Assembly: GCA_023132995.1 (NCBI GenBank)
Contig: JAGLXI010000131.1
Span: 1-7,057 of the forward strand
Source of the DNA: Candidatus Zixiibacteriota bacterium
GTDB taxonomy: Bacteria; Zixibacteria; MSB-5A5; GN15; FEB-12
Direction of reading: 5' to 3'
Length of the DNA: 7,057 bases
Part shown: positions 6,825 to 7,057 of the stretch, piece by piece
Layout of the letters: each line of letters opens with the position of its first letter
How positions within the stretch are numbered: position 1 is the first letter of the stretch
Made by a program: the position numbers and the translations under genes
The notes under the pieces: generated by a model
Databases searched by the model: none
Told to the model about the DNA's origin: nothing
What the model saw: only the letters and a program-made list of their open reading frames with translations

Positions 6825-6850
6825 ATCCCGTGCGATGGGATTCGCATGAA
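6817..6850 (+). promoter_or_regulatory. Imperfect palindrome overlapping the promoter, operator-like
   Basis: The core AATCCC (6824-6829) and GGGATT (6837-6842) are perfectly inverted around 7 nt. The flanks continue the symmetry: TTTATG (6817-6822) mirrors CATGAA (6845-6850), with one mismatch and a one-base offset. The total span is about 34 bp, overlapping the candidate -10/+1 zone, where a repressor would bind. As RNA, the core would form a 6-7 bp hairpin near the 5' end of the leader. No regulator is known to me for this sequence. Confidence 0.4.
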
Positions 6851-6924
6851 TATAGTCAATATGATGACAATCAGCTTTTCTTGATAGACCTTTGGAAGGA
6901 ACCATCGGGTGTAAACCACATGAC

Positions 6925-6929
6925 AGGAG
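6925..6929 (+). promoter_or_regulatory. Shine-Dalgarno of the basic-protein gene
   Basis: AGGAG ends 9 nt before ATG 6939. It is the second strongest ribosome-binding site in the window and is the main support for starting the incomplete downstream gene there. The adjacent in-frame TTG at 6936 is a less likely start. Confidence 0.75.
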
Positions 6930-6938
6930 TTCTCATTG

Positions 6939-7057
6939 ATGCGTAAAGCAACACGGAAAAAGACACGCAAGGTGGCGACCAGGAAAACCGCTCGCAGGGT
7001 GGCCGCAAAGAAGACCACGCGCAAGCCCGCAAGGAAGGTAGTACGCAGGCGAGCCGG
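6939..7057 (+). CDS. Lys/Arg-rich histone-H1-like repeat protein, 3' end beyond window
   Basis: ATG 6939 opens a frame with no stop before the window end; 39 residues are visible. Eleven are Arg and nine Lys, none acidic, and the rest are mainly Ala, Thr and Val. A 9-residue imperfect repeat is evident: TRKKTRKVA (5-13), TRKTARRVA (14-22), AKKTTRKPA (23-31), then RKVVRRRA. This composition resembles bacterial histone-H1-like proteins (Hc1/Hc2-type and AlgP-type tails), which bind DNA through unstructured basic Ala/Lys repeats. A nucleoid or nucleic-acid-binding role is inferred from composition only; RNA binding or a basic tail on an unseen domain is equally possible. The strong AGGAG site and the separate promoter region suggest a gene independent of the fab operon. 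No signal peptide or membrane segment is seen. Confidence 0.75.
   Translation, partial: MRKATRKKTRKVATRKTARRVAAKKTTRKPARKVVRRRA

Noticed and set aside
6516..6884. 122-residue + strand frame overlapping the end of rnc and the intergenic region
   Set aside because: It is out of frame with rnc, has Ser/Arg/Pro-rich shadow composition and no ribosome-binding evidence.
6894..6914. GGAAGGA followed by GTG-TAA, a minimal start-stop in the basic-protein leader
   Set aside because: Start-stop elements exist, but a GTG-TAA 9 nt after a purine run is easily chance and there is no supporting conservation data.
6818..7024. 68-residue minus-strand frame with a hydrophobic Val/Leu/Phe N-terminus
   Set aside because: The hydrophobic repeats are the mirror of the Lys/Arg repeats on the + strand, which has a good Shine-Dalgarno and start. 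The minus-strand frame would also begin inside that repeat region.
1..7057. tRNA or rRNA genes, CRISPR arrays, insertion sequences, or a defence or other novel gene system
   Set aside because: No such structures were seen. The window is filled by recognisable housekeeping genes, with the exceptions listed above.

Overview
The window holds an ordinary bacterial fatty-acid and phospholipid synthesis cluster. All nine operon genes are on the + strand and tightly packed. The order is DUF177/YceD (5' end cut off) - rpmF - plsX - fabH - fabD - fabG - acpP - fabF - rnc. This order recurs in many bacterial phyla, so it does not identify the host. The genes are moderately GC-rich and end in TGA, TAG and TAA, so nothing suggests stop-codon reassignment. 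The proteins look like those of a free-living bacterium, perhaps a less-studied phylum of the FCB or deltaproteobacterial type, but I cannot name a taxon from sequence alone.

Layout. Bases 1-593 encode two translation-linked proteins, the DUF177 protein and ribosomal protein L32. Bases 638-5944 encode the lipid enzymes. PlsX makes acyl-phosphate from acyl-ACP for phospholipid synthesis. FabD loads malonate onto ACP, FabH starts chains, FabF elongates them, and FabG carries out the first reduction. AcpP carries the intermediates. No dehydratase (fabZ/fabA) or enoyl reductase (fabI/K/L/V) gene lies in the window, so those steps must be encoded elsewhere. RNase III (5945-6697) closes the cluster and starts directly after the fabF stop. 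Catalytic residues are intact in every enzyme. FabG and FabF even match E. coli numbering (FabG S138/Y151/K155; FabF C163/H303/H340).

Bases 6698-6938 are a more AT-rich intergenic region. It contains weak hairpins, a T7 run, an exact TTGACA -35 box, an imperfect palindrome and a good Shine-Dalgarno sequence. These lead into a new gene at 6939, cut by the window end, which encodes an extremely basic protein built on a 9-residue repeat, resembling bacterial histone-H1-like proteins.

The most unusual feature is a 44-bp tandem duplication at the plsX/fabH junction (1621-1708). Because 44 is not a multiple of three, it rewrites the PlsX C-terminus, supplies the plsX stop codon, and places plsX and fabH in the same frame separated by one TAG. 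I see no convincing undescribed multi-gene system in this window.
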